A stretch of DNA of 64,000 nucleotides from JAWSVE01 sp050633885 (GCA_050633885.1 JBOEHK010000001.1:186001-250000), one strand, 5' to 3'; positions 17,847-26,856 are shown, counted from the stretch's first letter. Notes: generated from the letters alone by a model not told the origin. Made by a program: numbers and translations.

Positions 17847-20648
17847 ATGAAGCGAACACCACTCTATATGGCGATGGCAGGTCTTACCTTGTCAGCAGCC
17901 GCAACATTCACACAAGCTCAGGATCAAGTGATAGAAGAGGTCATCGTGACCGGTTCTTACATCCCTGGCTCACCAGAAGATGCCGCATCTCCAATTGATG
18001 TCATAACATCTGACGATCTCGCAGAAGTAGGCTCTCCAAGCACTATTGAGATGATTCGTAATCTTGGTGTGACATCTGGAAATATTGGTGAAACCAATCA
18101 ATTCCAACCTGGAGCACAAAACGCCGCTGGTGTTACTAATGTCAACCTTCGAGGTTTAGGTGGCGCTAGAACATTAGTGTTATTTAATGGTAAACGCCAA
18201 GTAGCTACACAAGGCTTGGGTGTTGATTTAAGTGCTCTTCCTAGTACAGCAATTGGCCGTATGGAAGTACTTAAAGACGGCGCGGCAGCCTTATATGGTT
18301 CTGATGCTATGGCTGGGGTTGTTAACTTTATAACCCGTGAAAACTTTGAAGGTCTTGAGCTTCGAGGTTCATATAAAGACGTTAAAGATGCAGGTGATTA
18401 CGATCTAGGTTTTATCTATGGTTTGGCAACTGATAATGTCAATTGGACTTTGTCGGGTGAATATGAACATAGAGATCAACTTGGATTGAATGATCGAGAT
18501 TGGGGTTTACCCACATATGCAGAGAATCCAGAAGCTGGTTGGTCTGGTATAGGGAACCCAGGGACTATTTATCCGTTACCTAGCTTCGCCGCATTTCCTG
18601 ATCCAGAGTGTAATGCATTGGGTGGGTTTGTAGATGGAGCTTCTTGTCGTTTTCAATACACTTATTTTGATAATTTGACTGAAGAACAAGATACTCAAAA
18701 ATGGTTTTCTGAGTTGAATTGGGCAATTAATCAAGATACAAATTTACATATAGAAGCCCTGTATGGAAAGGTAGAAGTTGATCGGTTTACTTCACCTTCT
18801 TATCCTCCTCAATCATTATTCGGAGGCGACCGACTAGTTTCTGGTACTCACCCAGGCCTTGTAGATATGGCTAGCCAATATCCAGCATTATTTACAGGAG
18901 GTCCAGTGTTTGTGGTTAACCGTTATGCAGGTGTTTCAGGCATAAACGGAGAGCCTGAAAAAGGCGCGCGAGAGACAGAACAATATCGTTTGGGTGTTGG
19001 CCTGGATGGGGACTTGTTTAATGGTGAGTTATCCTATGATGTTAGTGTGACTTGGTCTAAACGTGATCGTTATACAGTAACTGATGACATGTACGTAGAG
19101 CGAATGGCTTTTGCTTTAGACGGATTGGGTGGACCTAATTGTAATCCAGCTACAGGTACTGCTGGAGTTGGGGATTGCATGTATTACAACCCGTTTTCTA
19201 ATGCGATTCAATACTCTGCTGTCAATGGTGCTGTGAATCCTAACTATACTGCTGCCGTTGCAAATGACCCTGCATTATTGGATTGGCTGACGTATGAGCT
19301 ACCAACTATTGGAGGCTCTGAGCTACTAGTATTTGATGCAACATTTAATGGTGAGACTGGCATAGAGTTGGCTGGTGGTAATATTGGTTGGGCTGCAGGA
19401 GTTCAAACTAGGCGTGATAGATATGAAACAAAGTTGGGTTTGAATAACTTAGAGGAGAATGCTTGTCCTTTTAATGACCCTCAATCTGTTCTGCTTGGCA
19501 ATACAGCTTCACTGAGCTGTAGTTCAGAAACTGGATTGTTTGCATTTTTGTCTGGAGGCTTTGAGAGCAGAGAAAGTCGTCGTACTTACGCGATATTCAC
19601 TGAGTTTGCTGCACCAGTTACAGATAATTTCAATGTTAACTTAGCTGTACGGTTTGAAGATTACGGCGGCTTAACAGGTTCTACAGTTGATCCTAAATTA
19701 TCTTTACGTTGGCAGATCATTGATGCTTTAGCGCTTCGTGGCTCTATTTCAACAACGTTTAGAGGTCCAGCTCAAAGTATTCTCTCTGGGCAGGGGACTA
19801 CATTAAGTTATATTCCTCAGGCTACAGCATTTAAAGCTGTTGATACTTATGGTAATCCGAATTTAAAGCCTGAATCAGCTCTTTCATCTAATCTTGGATT
19901 GCTACTTGATCTAGAGAATTTTAGAGGAAGTATTGATTACTGGAGATTTGATGTTACTGACCCTCATTCTGTTGAGAGCGCTACTCAAATATTAGCCTTA
20001 TATGGATCAGAAGGCTGTGCCACAACAGTGTCAGCTTTATGTACCCAATTACAGCAGAGAATACAGTTTTCTGGAGCTTCAACATCTTTAGGTGATCTTG
20101 AGCGTATAGACGTGAATTGGTTCAACGGATCAGACTTTGAGGTTCATGGTGTTGATTTGTTTGGTGAATATACTCTTGATCTCGGTGAAGGTGAGCTTGC
20201 AGTTGGTGGCGAGTTTACTTATCTCTTAGGTTACGAGTATGAAGATTTTTATACATTGGATGGAATTTTCTTAGCTGAGGGTGGTGATTACGCTGGCTTC
20301 TTAAATGACGGTTTTCCTCCATCACCATTGCCAGAGTTAAAGGGTAATTTGTTTGCTAAGTATCGATCTGGAATACATTCTGCGAGTTTAATCGCCCGTT
20401 ATGTATCTGGTTATGATGATGCAAATGCACCTATCCCTGCGTTGGACACAATTGATGCGCATCTAACTTGGGATTTGAATTACAATCTAAGTTTGATGGA
20501 TGATGCATTAAGAGTTTCTTTTTCAGTATTTAATATTGCTGATGAAGATCCTCCTCAAGCCGCTACAGATTTAAATTATGATGGATTTACTCATAGTCCA
20601 TTCGGTCGAATGATAAAACTTGGTGCTGTTTATCATTTTGATTTCTAA
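17847..20648 (+). CDS. TonB-dependent outer-membrane receptor
   Basis: 933 residues with a signal peptide (1-24, cut after TQAQ), a TonB-box-like EEVIVTG at about residue 30, a plug domain (about 45-165, with VNLRGLGGARTLVLFNGKR and DGAAALYGSDAMAGVVNFI) and a large barrel ending in LGAVYHFDF. It imports a large or scarce nutrient with TonB energy; the ligand is not readable. The long barrel with few cysteines in loops resembles the carbohydrate/peptide-type receptors abundant in marine Gammaproteobacteria rather than small siderophore receptors. It has its own terminator and is followed by an aminotransferase. Confidence 0.92.
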   Translation: MKRTPLYMAMAGLTLSAAATFTQAQDQVIEEVIVTGSYIPGSPEDAASPIDVITSDDLAEVGSPSTIEMIRNLGVTSGNIGETNQFQPGAQNAAGVTNVNLRGLGGARTLVLFNGKRQVATQGLGVDLSALPSTAIGRMEVLKDGAAALYGSDAMAGVVNFITRENFEGLELRGSYKDVKDAGDYDLGFIYGLATDNVNWTLSGEYEHRDQLGLNDRDWGLPTYAENPEAGWSGIGNPGTIYPLPSFAAFPDPECNALGGFVDGASCRFQYTYFDNLTEEQDTQKWFSELNWAINQDTNLHIEALYGKVEVDRFTSPSYPPQSLFGGDRLVSGTHPGLVDMASQYPALFTGGPVFVVNRYAGVSGINGEPEKGARETEQYRLGVGLDGDLFNGELSYDVSVTWSKRDRYTVTDDMYVERMAFALDGLGGPNCNPATGTAGVGDCMYYNPFSNAIQYSAVNGAVNPNYTAAVANDPALLDWLTYELPTIGGSELLVFDATFNGETGIELAGGNIGWAAGVQTRRDRYETKLGLNNLEENACPFNDPQSVLLGNTASLSCSSETGLFAFLSGGFESRESRRTYAIFTEFAAPVTDNFNVNLAVRFEDYGGLTGSTVDPKLSLRWQIIDALALRGSISTTFRGPAQSILSGQGTTLSYIPQATAFKAVDTYGNPNLKPESALSSNLGLLLDLENFRGSIDYWRFDVTDPHSVESATQILALYGSEGCATTVSALCTQLQQRIQFSGASTSLGDLERIDVNWFNGSDFEVHGVDLFGEYTLDLGEGELAVGGEFTYLLGYEYEDFYTLDGIFLAEGGDYAGFLNDGFPPSPLPELKGNLFAKYRSGIHSASLIARYVSGYDDANAPIPALDTIDAHLTWDLNYNLSLMDDALRVSFSVFNIADEDPPQAATDLNYDGFTHSPFGRMIKLGAVYHFDF

Positions 20649-20674
20649 GTAAATTTAAATCTAGTTTTATTTCT

Positions 20675-20707
20675 AAGGCCATCTTTCTTCGGAGAGATGG
20701 CCTTTTT
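20675..20707 (+). terminator. Terminator after the TonB-dependent receptor gene
   Basis: A perfect 10-bp stem AAGGCCATCT/AGATGGCCTT with a 10-base loop, followed by five T. It overlaps a possible upstream start of the next reading frame, which supports starting the aminotransferase at 20742. Confidence 0.9.
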
Positions 20708-20741
20708 GTGTTTTTCTGACCCACTACATTGGAAATATTGT

Positions 20742-21923
20742 ATGAAAACAGCTTTTCACCCTCCCGTTCGAACGTTAATGGGCCCTGGTCCTTCGGATGT
20801 TAATCCTAGAATTCTTGAAGCGTTAGCTCGCCCCACTATTGGTCATCTCGATCCAGAATTTATTCGTTTGATGGATGAGATTAAAGAATTATTGCAATAC
20901 GCGTTTCAAACAGATAACCGTTTAACGCTACCTATTTCTGCCCCGGGTTCTGCAGGTATGGAAGCCTGTTTTGTTAACTTACTTGAAGCTGGGGATACAG
21001 TTGTTGTTTGTCAAAATGGCGTGTTCGGCGGGCGAATGAAAGAAAATGTCGAGCGATGCGGGGCGATACCCGTAATGGTTCAAGATGATTGGGGAAGTGC
21101 AGTTGACACACAAAAAGTTGAAGAGGCTTTAAAGGCAAATCCAAACGCAAAAGTGTTGGCTTTTGTTCACGCTGAAACGTCAACAGGGGCAATATCGGAT
21201 GCAAAAGCATTGTGCGCTCTCGCAAAAAAACACGATTGTTTAACGATCGTTGATACAGTGACCTCTTTAGGGGGAGTTGAAGTCGATGTTGATGGCTGGG
21301 GAGCTGATGCTGTGTATTCGGGTACGCAAAAATGTTTGTCATGTATTCCAGGCATTTCACCTGTAACGTTCAGTGAAAAAGCGGTAGGCGCCATTAAGGC
21401 GAGAAAGACAAAAGTACAAAGTTGGTTTTTGGATATGGATTTAGTCATGGGTTATTGGGGAGGTGAGAGTAAGCGTGCGTATCACCACACTGCGCCAATT
21501 AACCCTTTGTATGCGTTACATGAATCATTGTTGATACTGAAAGAAGAGGGTTTAAAGAATGCGTGGAATCGACATCAAAAAAATCATCAGGCTTTAGTCG
21601 TTGGTCTAGAGGCGATGGGTCTTTCTTTTGTTGTTGATAAATCGTGTCGTTTGCCTCAGCTGAATAGTGTTGGAATTCCTGATGGAGTCGATGATGCAGC
21701 CGTTCGCAAAGTGCTGCTTAGCAATTATGGCTTGGAGATTGGCGCGGGACTTGGGGCTTTGGCGGGTAAAGTATGGAGAATTGGTTTGATGGGCTTTGCG
21801 AGTAATCAAAAAAATGTTTTGTTGTGTTTGAATGCTTTAGACAATACCTTGTCTTCAATGGGAGCTAATATTAACAGTGGTGTTGCTGTTGATGCTGCTA
21901 ACAAAATATTGTCTCAAGAATAA
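20742..21923 (+). CDS. Class V pyridoxal-phosphate aminotransferase (alanine/serine-glyoxylate family)
   Basis: 393 residues from the ATG at 20742; the longer frame from 20697 starts inside the terminator. Family features are GPGPSDVNPRILEAL at the start, SAPGSAGMEAC, DTVTSLGG and the PLP lysine in SGTQKCLSC, plus YHHTAPINPLYALHESL. It belongs with alanine-glyoxylate, serine-glyoxylate or ureidoglycine-glyoxylate aminotransferases, which cannot be told apart here. No purine or serine-cycle genes flank it. A bidirectional terminator follows. Confidence 0.88.
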   Translation: MKTAFHPPVRTLMGPGPSDVNPRILEALARPTIGHLDPEFIRLMDEIKELLQYAFQTDNRLTLPISAPGSAGMEACFVNLLEAGDTVVVCQNGVFGGRMKENVERCGAIPVMVQDDWGSAVDTQKVEEALKANPNAKVLAFVHAETSTGAISDAKALCALAKKHDCLTIVDTVTSLGGVEVDVDGWGADAVYSGTQKCLSCIPGISPVTFSEKAVGAIKARKTKVQSWFLDMDLVMGYWGGESKRAYHHTAPINPLYALHESLLILKEEGLKNAWNRHQKNHQALVVGLEAMGLSFVVDKSCRLPQLNSVGIPDGVDDAAVRKVLLSNYGLEIGAGLGALAGKVWRIGLMGFASNQKNVLLCLNALDNTLSSMGANINSGVAVDAANKILSQE

Positions 21924-21946
21924 AATTTTTCTCGGTTTAAAAGCTG

Positions 21947-21986
21947 CCACAAAAAATCCCAGCTAATTAGCTGGGATTTTTTGTGG
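21947..21986. terminator. Bidirectional terminator between aminotransferase and bfr
   Basis: A perfect 20-bp inverted repeat centred on AATT, with AAAAAA/TTTTTT tracts inside both arms, so it works for both converging genes. Confidence 0.9.
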
Positions 21987-22023
21987 AAGCTTACCGATGA
22001 ATAGAGCTATTTTGAAAGCGCTG

Positions 22024-22491
22024 TTAAGACATTTTCGCTTGTAAGTAGTTCTCTATTCCAATTTTTTCGATAAGACCTAACTGAGTCTCAAGCCAATCAA
22101 CATGTTCTTCTTCAGACTCTAAAATACTATTCAAAAGATCGCGTGTGACAAAATCTTTAATGGATTCGCAATAGACGATACCTTCACGAAGATCGGGAAG
22201 CGCGTTTAATTCTAATTTTAAGTCGCACTCGAGTATTTCTTTGGTGTTTTCTCCGATCAATAATTTTCCTAAATCTTGTAGGTTTGGCAGCCCTTCTAAA
22301 AATAAAATACGCTCGACGAGTTGGTCAGCATGCTTCATTTCATCAATAGACTCTTCGTATTCGTGGTCAGCTAATTCTTTAAGCCCCCAATCTTTATACA
22401 TTCGTGAATGTAAAAAATACTGGTTGATGGCGACAAGTTCGTTGCCGAGTACTTTGTTGAGGATAGCGATGACTTTAGGATCACCTTTCAT
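22024..22491 (-). CDS. bfr: Bacterioferritin
   Basis: 155 residues. Stores iron as a ferric mineral in a 24-subunit shell. All ferroxidase ligands are present: E18, E51, H54, E94, E127 and H130. The haem ligand M52 is also there, so this is a true haem-binding Bfr. It lies 142 bp downstream of bfd on the same strand, the order seen in Pseudomonas, where Bfd reduces Bfr to release iron. Confidence 0.96.
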   Translation of the reverse strand: MKGDPKVIAILNKVLGNELVAINQYFLHSRMYKDWGLKELADHEYEESIDEMKHADQLVERILFLEGLPNLQDLGKLLIGENTKEILECDLKLELNALPDLREGIVYCESIKDFVTRDLLNSILESEEEHVDWLETQLGLIEKIGIENYLQAKMS

Positions 22492-22633
22492 AGTAAGACT
22501 CCGAGAATACGGTTAATGGGATTCTGGTCTGGATTATAACGTAAGAGGATAAGTTTCAATATGAATTGAGACGCGAAGAATCAATAAGTGTGAAAAATTA
22601 ATAAAAAAGAAGGGGTTGTTTGAAGAAATATAT

Positions 22634-22843
22634 TTAAGCGACAGCGTAGGGAAGTGATTGAGAATTATTAGCGTAGAGATCATCTAATGTTTCATGAATG
22701 ATGTCATTGGCTAGGCAAGCGCATCGCCCGCATTGGTTTGCAACACCAAGTTCGTTCTGAACGGCCTGGAGGCTTTCGGCCCCTTTGCGTACAGAGCGTT
22801 TTATGGCTCGGTCTGTAATGTTATTGCAAAGACATACATACAT
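22634..22843 (-). CDS. bfd: Bacterioferritin-associated ferredoxin Bfd
   Basis: 69 residues with the BFD-type [2Fe-2S] ligands: two cysteines in YVCLCNN near residue 5 and two in QCGRCAC near 40. Bfd delivers electrons to the haem of bacterioferritin to mobilise iron. It is upstream of bfr on the same strand, with a candidate Fur site about 100 bp before its start. Size is normal for the family. Confidence 0.94.
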   Translation of the reverse strand: MYVCLCNNITDRAIKRSVRKGAESLQAVQNELGVANQCGRCACLANDIIHETLDDLYANNSQSLPYAVA

Positions 22844-22945
22844 CGTGGTTTCTCTATCATTCTGTTGACAAAATGGTTTTGAAATTTAGCTTCAAGTAGC
22901 GGAATAGCCGTGCGACTTGTGATTATTGAAACGAAGCTTAATCGT

Positions 22946-22961
22946 AATGAGAACAGTTGTC
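22946..22961. promoter_or_regulatory. Candidate Fur box upstream of bfd
   Basis: AATGAGAACAGTTGTC matches AATGAGAA plus TT.TC of the classic Fur pattern (AATGAGAATCATTATC), about 12 of 16 bases, and lies 103 bp upstream of the bfd start. Iron-starvation induction of bfd fits Bfd function. The match is partial. The rest of the bfd-prx gap (22844-23295) shows no other clear element. Confidence 0.35.
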
Positions 22962-23295
22962 AATTGCAAATAGAGGATGGAAGGGTGTTTTTTATACAAG
23001 TGAATTGAGGCTTAGATAAGTTAGACAGCGTGAGTAAGAGCACTGTATTCTGTGGCGCTTCACCCTCGCTAAACAAAATCGCTAAACAAACCAGCTAACC
23101 TATTGACCTTATTTGAAAAATTAATGAGGCAGCCTGTCTTGGTTTATGTATGATAGCCCCAAACTATTGGAAAAAGGTTACTTGATTAATCTTTTCTCAA
23201 ATCGCTCAAAGTTTGTACGGTCGAGGGAGGGTAATCTCTTGATTGTATTTTCTAGAGTATTCAAACTTTTAACACACTAACAATTGGAGATAAAT

Positions 23296-23898
23296 ATGGG
23301 CGTATTAGTTGGTAAGCCAGCACCAGATTTCACAGTTCCTGCGGTATTGGCTTCTGGAGAAATCGTTGATGAATACAGTCTTTCGGCTGCAATCAAGGGG
23401 AAAAAAGCGGTAATTTTCTTTTATCCGTTAGATTTTACTTTCGTTTGTCCCTCTGAGTTACTAGCGTTTGATCATCGTATTGAAGCATTTAAGAAGCGCA
23501 ACGTTGAAGTGATTGGTGTTTCTATCGATTCGCATTTCAGCCATAACGCTTGGAGAAATACGCCCGTTGATGAAGGCGGTATTGGCCCAGTTCGTTACAC
23601 GTTAGCGGCTGATATGACTCATGAGATTGCAAAAGCGTATGATGTTGAATCTCCTGGTGGCATGGCTTATCGAGGTTCTTTTTTGATTGATGAAGACGGC
23701 CTTGTTCGTCATCAAGTCGTTAATGATTTGCCTTTGGGTCGTAACATTGATGAAATGCTTCGAATGGTTGATGCTTTAGCGTTTAACCAAGAACACGGTG
23801 AAGTTTGCCCTGCTGGCTGGAAAGAAGGCGATAAAGGTATGGACGCTTCTCCCGATGGCGTTGCATCTTACCTTAGCGAGAATGCTGACAAGCTTTAA
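23296..23898 (+). CDS. Typical 2-Cys peroxiredoxin (AhpC/Prx1 type)
   Basis: 200 residues from the ATG at 23296, preceded by TTGGAGA; the TTG at 23284 is not needed. Reduces hydrogen peroxide and organic peroxides in the cytoplasm. The peroxidatic cysteine is in DFTFVCPSELLAF near residue 50, and the resolving cysteine in GEVCPAGW near 168. It neighbours bfd-bfr, a logical pairing because iron release and peroxide must be kept apart. The same neighbour exists in P. aeruginosa as I remember it. Confidence 0.94.
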   Translation: MGVLVGKPAPDFTVPAVLASGEIVDEYSLSAAIKGKKAVIFFYPLDFTFVCPSELLAFDHRIEAFKKRNVEVIGVSIDSHFSHNAWRNTPVDEGGIGPVRYTLAADMTHEIAKAYDVESPGGMAYRGSFLIDEDGLVRHQVVNDLPLGRNIDEMLRMVDALAFNQEHGEVCPAGWKEGDKGMDASPDGVASYLSENADKL

Positions 23899-23918
23899 GC
23901 TTTTCAGGGATATCGCTG

Positions 23919-23947
23919 AAAAAAAACCGGCATATGCCGGTTTTTTT
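23919..23947 (+). terminator. Terminator after the peroxiredoxin gene
   Basis: Inverted repeat AAAACCGGCAT/ATGCCGGTTTT with A and T runs on both sides; could act in both directions. Confidence 0.9.
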
Positions 23948-24010
23948 ATATCTGGATTGTTAGTGTATTAATTCTTGGTGTATTTATTGTTGAGCACTTA
24001 GCACTTAGCA

Positions 24011-24715
24011 CTAATTGGGCTGAAAACTTTTGCGAATAAACGGGTTGAGTAACCGCCATAATCTGCCTGTAAATTGAAGCGGTGCTTCTTGAACGGTTAG
24101 GCAAATGCATTCACGATCTTTAGTCGCCGTAGGAGAGTGCTGATGATGGTCATTTCTCAGCATAAAATCACCGGCAGAGTAAGTACCATCTTCATCTGAA
24201 AAACTACCATCCAATATGAGAGTGTATTCATCTCCCATGTGTTTGTGGTTGCTAATCTTTCCGCCCGGTTTGATGCGCAGTAAGCTGACAGCCGCTCCAG
24301 CCTCATCTTTAAACAGCAAGCAGCTTCTTGCTGACGCAGTAGCAACACTCCATTTTAAATTCGAAAAACCGCTAGGCACAAAAGAGCGGATAGCTCTGGG
24401 TATGTTGTCCTTTATCTTGTTAATTGATTTTTCGGTAGGTAACGTTTTGTTAGCAGCTTCAGTAGATCGTTTATTTGATTCGTTTGTCTGTGTAATACTG
24501 TTGAGCACTTTGTTTTTCAGCTGATTGCTCACATTATGGGAGCCAAGCTTATCGATCAATGCACCACCAATGGCATTATTTCTCTTGTGTGTCGCTCTGC
24601 ATTTGGGACAAAGCTCCAAGTGAGAGGCGATGCAGATGGCATTCCCGCCGGCCACATTGCCCGCTGAATACTCTAATAATAATTCGTCTGATGGGTGATG
24701 GTTAATGGATGACAT
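24011..24715 (-). CDS. chrR: ChrR-type zinc anti-sigma factor with C-terminal cupin
   Basis: 234 residues from the ATG at 24715, which overlaps the sigma-gene stop (TGATG); a GTG one codon earlier is possible. The N-terminal anti-sigma domain has the zinc motif HLELCPKC (H-x3-C-x2-C) near residues 32-39. The C-terminal half is a cupin (about 120-215) with ISNHKHMGDEYTLILDGSF metal-binding histidines and GDFMLRNDHHQH. In Rhodobacter, ChrR holds RpoE inactive until singlet oxygen triggers release, and the cupin half is needed for sensing. It is co-transcribed with the sigma gene and divergent from a lipid-modification operon. Confidence 0.93.
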   Translation of the reverse strand: MSSINHHPSDELLLEYSAGNVAGGNAICIASHLELCPKCRATHKRNNAIGGALIDKLGSHNVSNQLKNKVLNSITQTNESNKRSTEAANKTLPTEKSINKIKDNIPRAIRSFVPSGFSNLKWSVATASARSCLLFKDEAGAAVSLLRIKPGGKISNHKHMGDEYTLILDGSFSDEDGTYSAGDFMLRNDHHQHSPTATKDRECICLTVQEAPLQFTGRLWRLLNPFIRKSFQPN

Positions 24716-25317
24716 CACACACTCCTCACAATGTTTTCTAGTTTTTTAAGTGCAAGCCTAACTCGAGATTTAACTGTTCCAAGAGGAAGGTTTAGTTCGT
24801 TTGCCGTTTGCTGCTGAGTTTTTCCTTGGAGGTAGACTTTAGTCAGTACCTGCTTTTGTTCAGCAGGAAGCTCGTTGAGTGATGAATGAATATTTTCATC
24901 CACTCGATGCTGTTGTACTGCTCCAAAGGGATCCGGCTCTGAGTCATCTTCGTACCAAAGGTCGTCAACGGTGAGTTGGATGTGAGCTTTAGCTTTTCGG
25001 ATTTGGTCTATCCTGCAATTCCTCGTCATCGTGAATAGCCATGTGCTGACGCTGGCAAGTTCTGGTTTGTACGTGTGGCATTTATTCCAAACCTTGATCA
25101 TCACCTCTTGAACGAGATCGTCGGCGACTAAATCAGCTCCAGGCTGTTTGGCATGGCTAAACGCTTTGATTTTTGGAGCAAAATGATCAAAGAAAACGCT
25201 AAACGCTGATTGGTCACGGTCGTTAGCAATTTTTTGAACGATGGTATTCCAATCGATCGTATCGGTATCAGTGATGTCCGTGTTTCTGCTTTTCATAATG
25301 TGGATGATAGCTGTCAT
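24715..25317 (-). CDS. rpoE: ECF sigma factor, RpoE/ECF11 type
   Basis: 200 residues with sigma region 2 (DDLVQEVMIKVWNK and VSTWLFTMTRNCRIDQIRK) and region 4 (LPAEQKQVLTKVYLQGKTQQQTANELNLPLGTVKSRVRLALKKL). No region 3, as expected for ECF sigmas. Start at 25317 or at the internal ATG 25296. The overlapping ChrR gene assigns it to the ECF11 group, which responds to singlet oxygen or related photo-oxidative stress. An ECF11-like promoter sits 40 bp upstream (25364-25393), predicting autoregulation. Confidence 0.93.
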   Translation of the reverse strand: MTAIIHIMKSRNTDITDTDTIDWNTIVQKIANDRDQSAFSVFFDHFAPKIKAFSHAKQPGADLVADDLVQEVMIKVWNKCHTYKPELASVSTWLFTMTRNCRIDQIRKAKAHIQLTVDDLWYEDDSEPDPFGAVQQHRVDENIHSSLNELPAEQKQVLTKVYLQGKTQQQTANELNLPLGTVKSRVRLALKKLENIVRSV

Positions 25318-25363
25318 TGGCTTGTTTGTTCCACTTTCAATGTCTAATAATTTAGATTTAAAG

Positions 25364-25393
25364 CTTGTACGGCCTAAAAGCAGTTATAGATCA
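25364..25393 (-). promoter_or_regulatory. ECF11-type promoter of rpoE-chrR
   Basis: On the minus strand: -35 TGATCT (25393-25388), an 18-base spacer, then TACAAG (25369-25364), the last two spacer bases giving CGTACAAG. Predicted start near 25356, about 40 bp before the sigma gene. Confidence 0.65.
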
Positions 25394-25450
25394 CATTGGT
25401 TAGCTAAAGATATTAAGCGGATTCGGGGGCGCAAATTTTAGAGTGCAGCC

Positions 25451-25480
25451 TGATCCAACTCGACCAGTGATTCGTACAAA
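25451..25480 (+). promoter_or_regulatory. ECF11-type promoter of the divergent lipid operon
   Basis: -35 TGATCC (25451-25456), an 18-base spacer, then TACAAA (25475-25480), again preceded by CG. TGATCC plus CGTA is the pattern I know for Rhodobacter RpoE/ECF11 targets. Predicted start near 25487, with GAGG at 25521 and the first gene at 25532. Confidence 0.75.
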
Positions 25481-25531
25481 GCGTATTGGAGAACATATAT
25501 CCAAAAATATAAGAAGAGAAGAGGGTTAGCA

Positions 25532-25984
25532 TTGAATACCGAAATGGTCATTGAGCGATTTAAATCGTTTTATTCAAATTTAATTCAAGCAGCCGCAGAT
25601 GATCAAGAGTGGGCTGAGCTTGATGCTATCTACACACAAGATATTTATTTTTGTGACCCTGTTCATTCAGTTGAAGGTAGGCAGTCGCTACATCATTACA
25701 TGTTGGATATGTGTGAAAACCTACAGGAGTGCCGTTTTGTTTATCTTGACGAAGTTATTCTTGATGGAACTGCTTATATAAAGTGGGATATGTATTTTCG
25801 GCATCCCAAACTAGGTGGAAAAAGTATTCAAGTCCGAGGTGTCAGTCAAATCGAATTTAATGAAAAGGGAATTTATTTTCATGAAGATTTTTATGACATG
25901 GGGGCGATGCTTTATGAAAATGTTCCATTGTTAGGTGGCGGTGTTCGCTGGCTGAAAAAGCGATTGGTTCAGGCTTCGGCGTGA
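25532..25984 (+). CDS. NTF2/SnoaL-like domain protein
   Basis: 150 residues from a TTG start at 25532, which has GAGG 7 bases upstream; the ATG at 25544 is too far from it. The fold signature is an N-terminal helix (ERFKSFYSNLIQAAADDQEWAELDAIY) then TQDIYFCDPVHSVEGRQSLHHYM and strands ending in FHEDFYDMGAMLYENVPLLGG. NTF2-like proteins bind small hydrophobic ligands or act as isomerases. It is the first gene behind the ECF11 promoter and overlaps the SDR gene by 4 bp. The family recurs in this regulon in other bacteria, where its task is not settled. Confidence 0.83.
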   Translation: MNTEMVIERFKSFYSNLIQAAADDQEWAELDAIYTQDIYFCDPVHSVEGRQSLHHYMLDMCENLQECRFVYLDEVILDGTAYIKWDMYFRHPKLGGKSIQVRGVSQIEFNEKGIYFHEDFYDMGAMLYENVPLLGGGVRWLKKRLVQASA

Positions 25985-26844
25985 AAAAAATTGACGAGGC
26001 TAGATCAATGTTGGAAGAAGGTATTAGTGGTCGACAAGAGGTTATTTGGATTACGGGAGCATCTAGCGGGATTGGTCGTGGTTTAGCAATAAAAATGGCA
26101 AGCCAAGGGCATCAAGTTATTGCAAGTGCAAGAAGTAGTGATGATCTTTATCAATTGTCAATCGAAAATAAAAATATCGCGACCCATGTGGTCGACGTGT
26201 GTGATGTTGAAAATCTAAACTCAGTTTCTGCTTTAATCGAAAAGCAATATGGCTATATTGACAAAATCATTATCAACGCGGGAAGTTGTGAATACTTTGA
26301 TGTTGATGAGCCCGATTGGGGGATGATGCGTCGAGTGATGGAAGTGAATTACTTTGGATCAATTAATACGGTTCAGCAAGCGTTACCTTTGTTGAGGAAA
26401 TCTCTGGGTTCGACTAAAAAATCATCTGCAAACAGTAAAGAAGAGGAAAACTGCTACCCTCACATTGTTGTCGTAGCTTCATTAGCTTCGGTTGTTCCAT
26501 TTCCTAGAGCTGAAGCCTATGGTGCTTCGAAAGCTGCTCTCCAATATTTTTTTGAATCACTAAGAATTGATTTAGATAAAGAAAATATTGGTGTCACGAT
26601 AATACAGCCTGGGTTTGTTAAAACGCCCTTGACAGATAAAAATGACTTTCCGATGCCTTTTATTATCACTGCTGATGAGGCTGTAGATACCATAGTCAAA
26701 AAAATGGGTAAACAAAATAGATTGTTTTATTTTCCTAAAAGATTGGGCCTGTTGATTTATTTAATGAGAACTTTTTCTTCATTTTGGCATTGGTTAGCGG
26801 TGAATAAATTATCACGACAAAGTTCAACTTCAAATAATCACTAA
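25981..26844 (+). CDS. Short-chain dehydrogenase/reductase
   Basis: 287 residues from a GTG overlapping the previous stop (GTGA). NAD(P)-binding motif TGASSGIGRGLAI (about 20-32), NAG in IINAGSCEYF, catalytic serine in VVASLAS and the YGASKAAL (Y-x3-K) pair near residues 180-184. A C-terminal hydrophobic tail (about 255-278) may touch the membrane, as expected for an enzyme acting on lipid chains. Second gene of the RpoE-ChrR-linked operon, 12 bp before the FAD oxidoreductase. Confidence 0.9.
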   Translation: MKKIDEARSMLEEGISGRQEVIWITGASSGIGRGLAIKMASQGHQVIASARSSDDLYQLSIENKNIATHVVDVCDVENLNSVSALIEKQYGYIDKIIINAGSCEYFDVDEPDWGMMRRVMEVNYFGSINTVQQALPLLRKSLGSTKKSSANSKEEENCYPHIVVVASLASVVPFPRAEAYGASKAALQYFFESLRIDLDKENIGVTIIQPGFVKTPLTDKNDFPMPFIITADEAVDTIVKKMGKQNRLFYFPKRLGLLIYLMRTFSSFWHWLAVNKLSRQSSTSNNH

Positions 26845-26856
26845 AAAATACTTAAT

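Noticed and set aside
23205..23225. CGTACAAA on the minus strand upstream of the peroxiredoxin gene as an ECF11 promoter
   Set aside because: No TGATC element at the required distance, and it points away from the peroxiredoxin.
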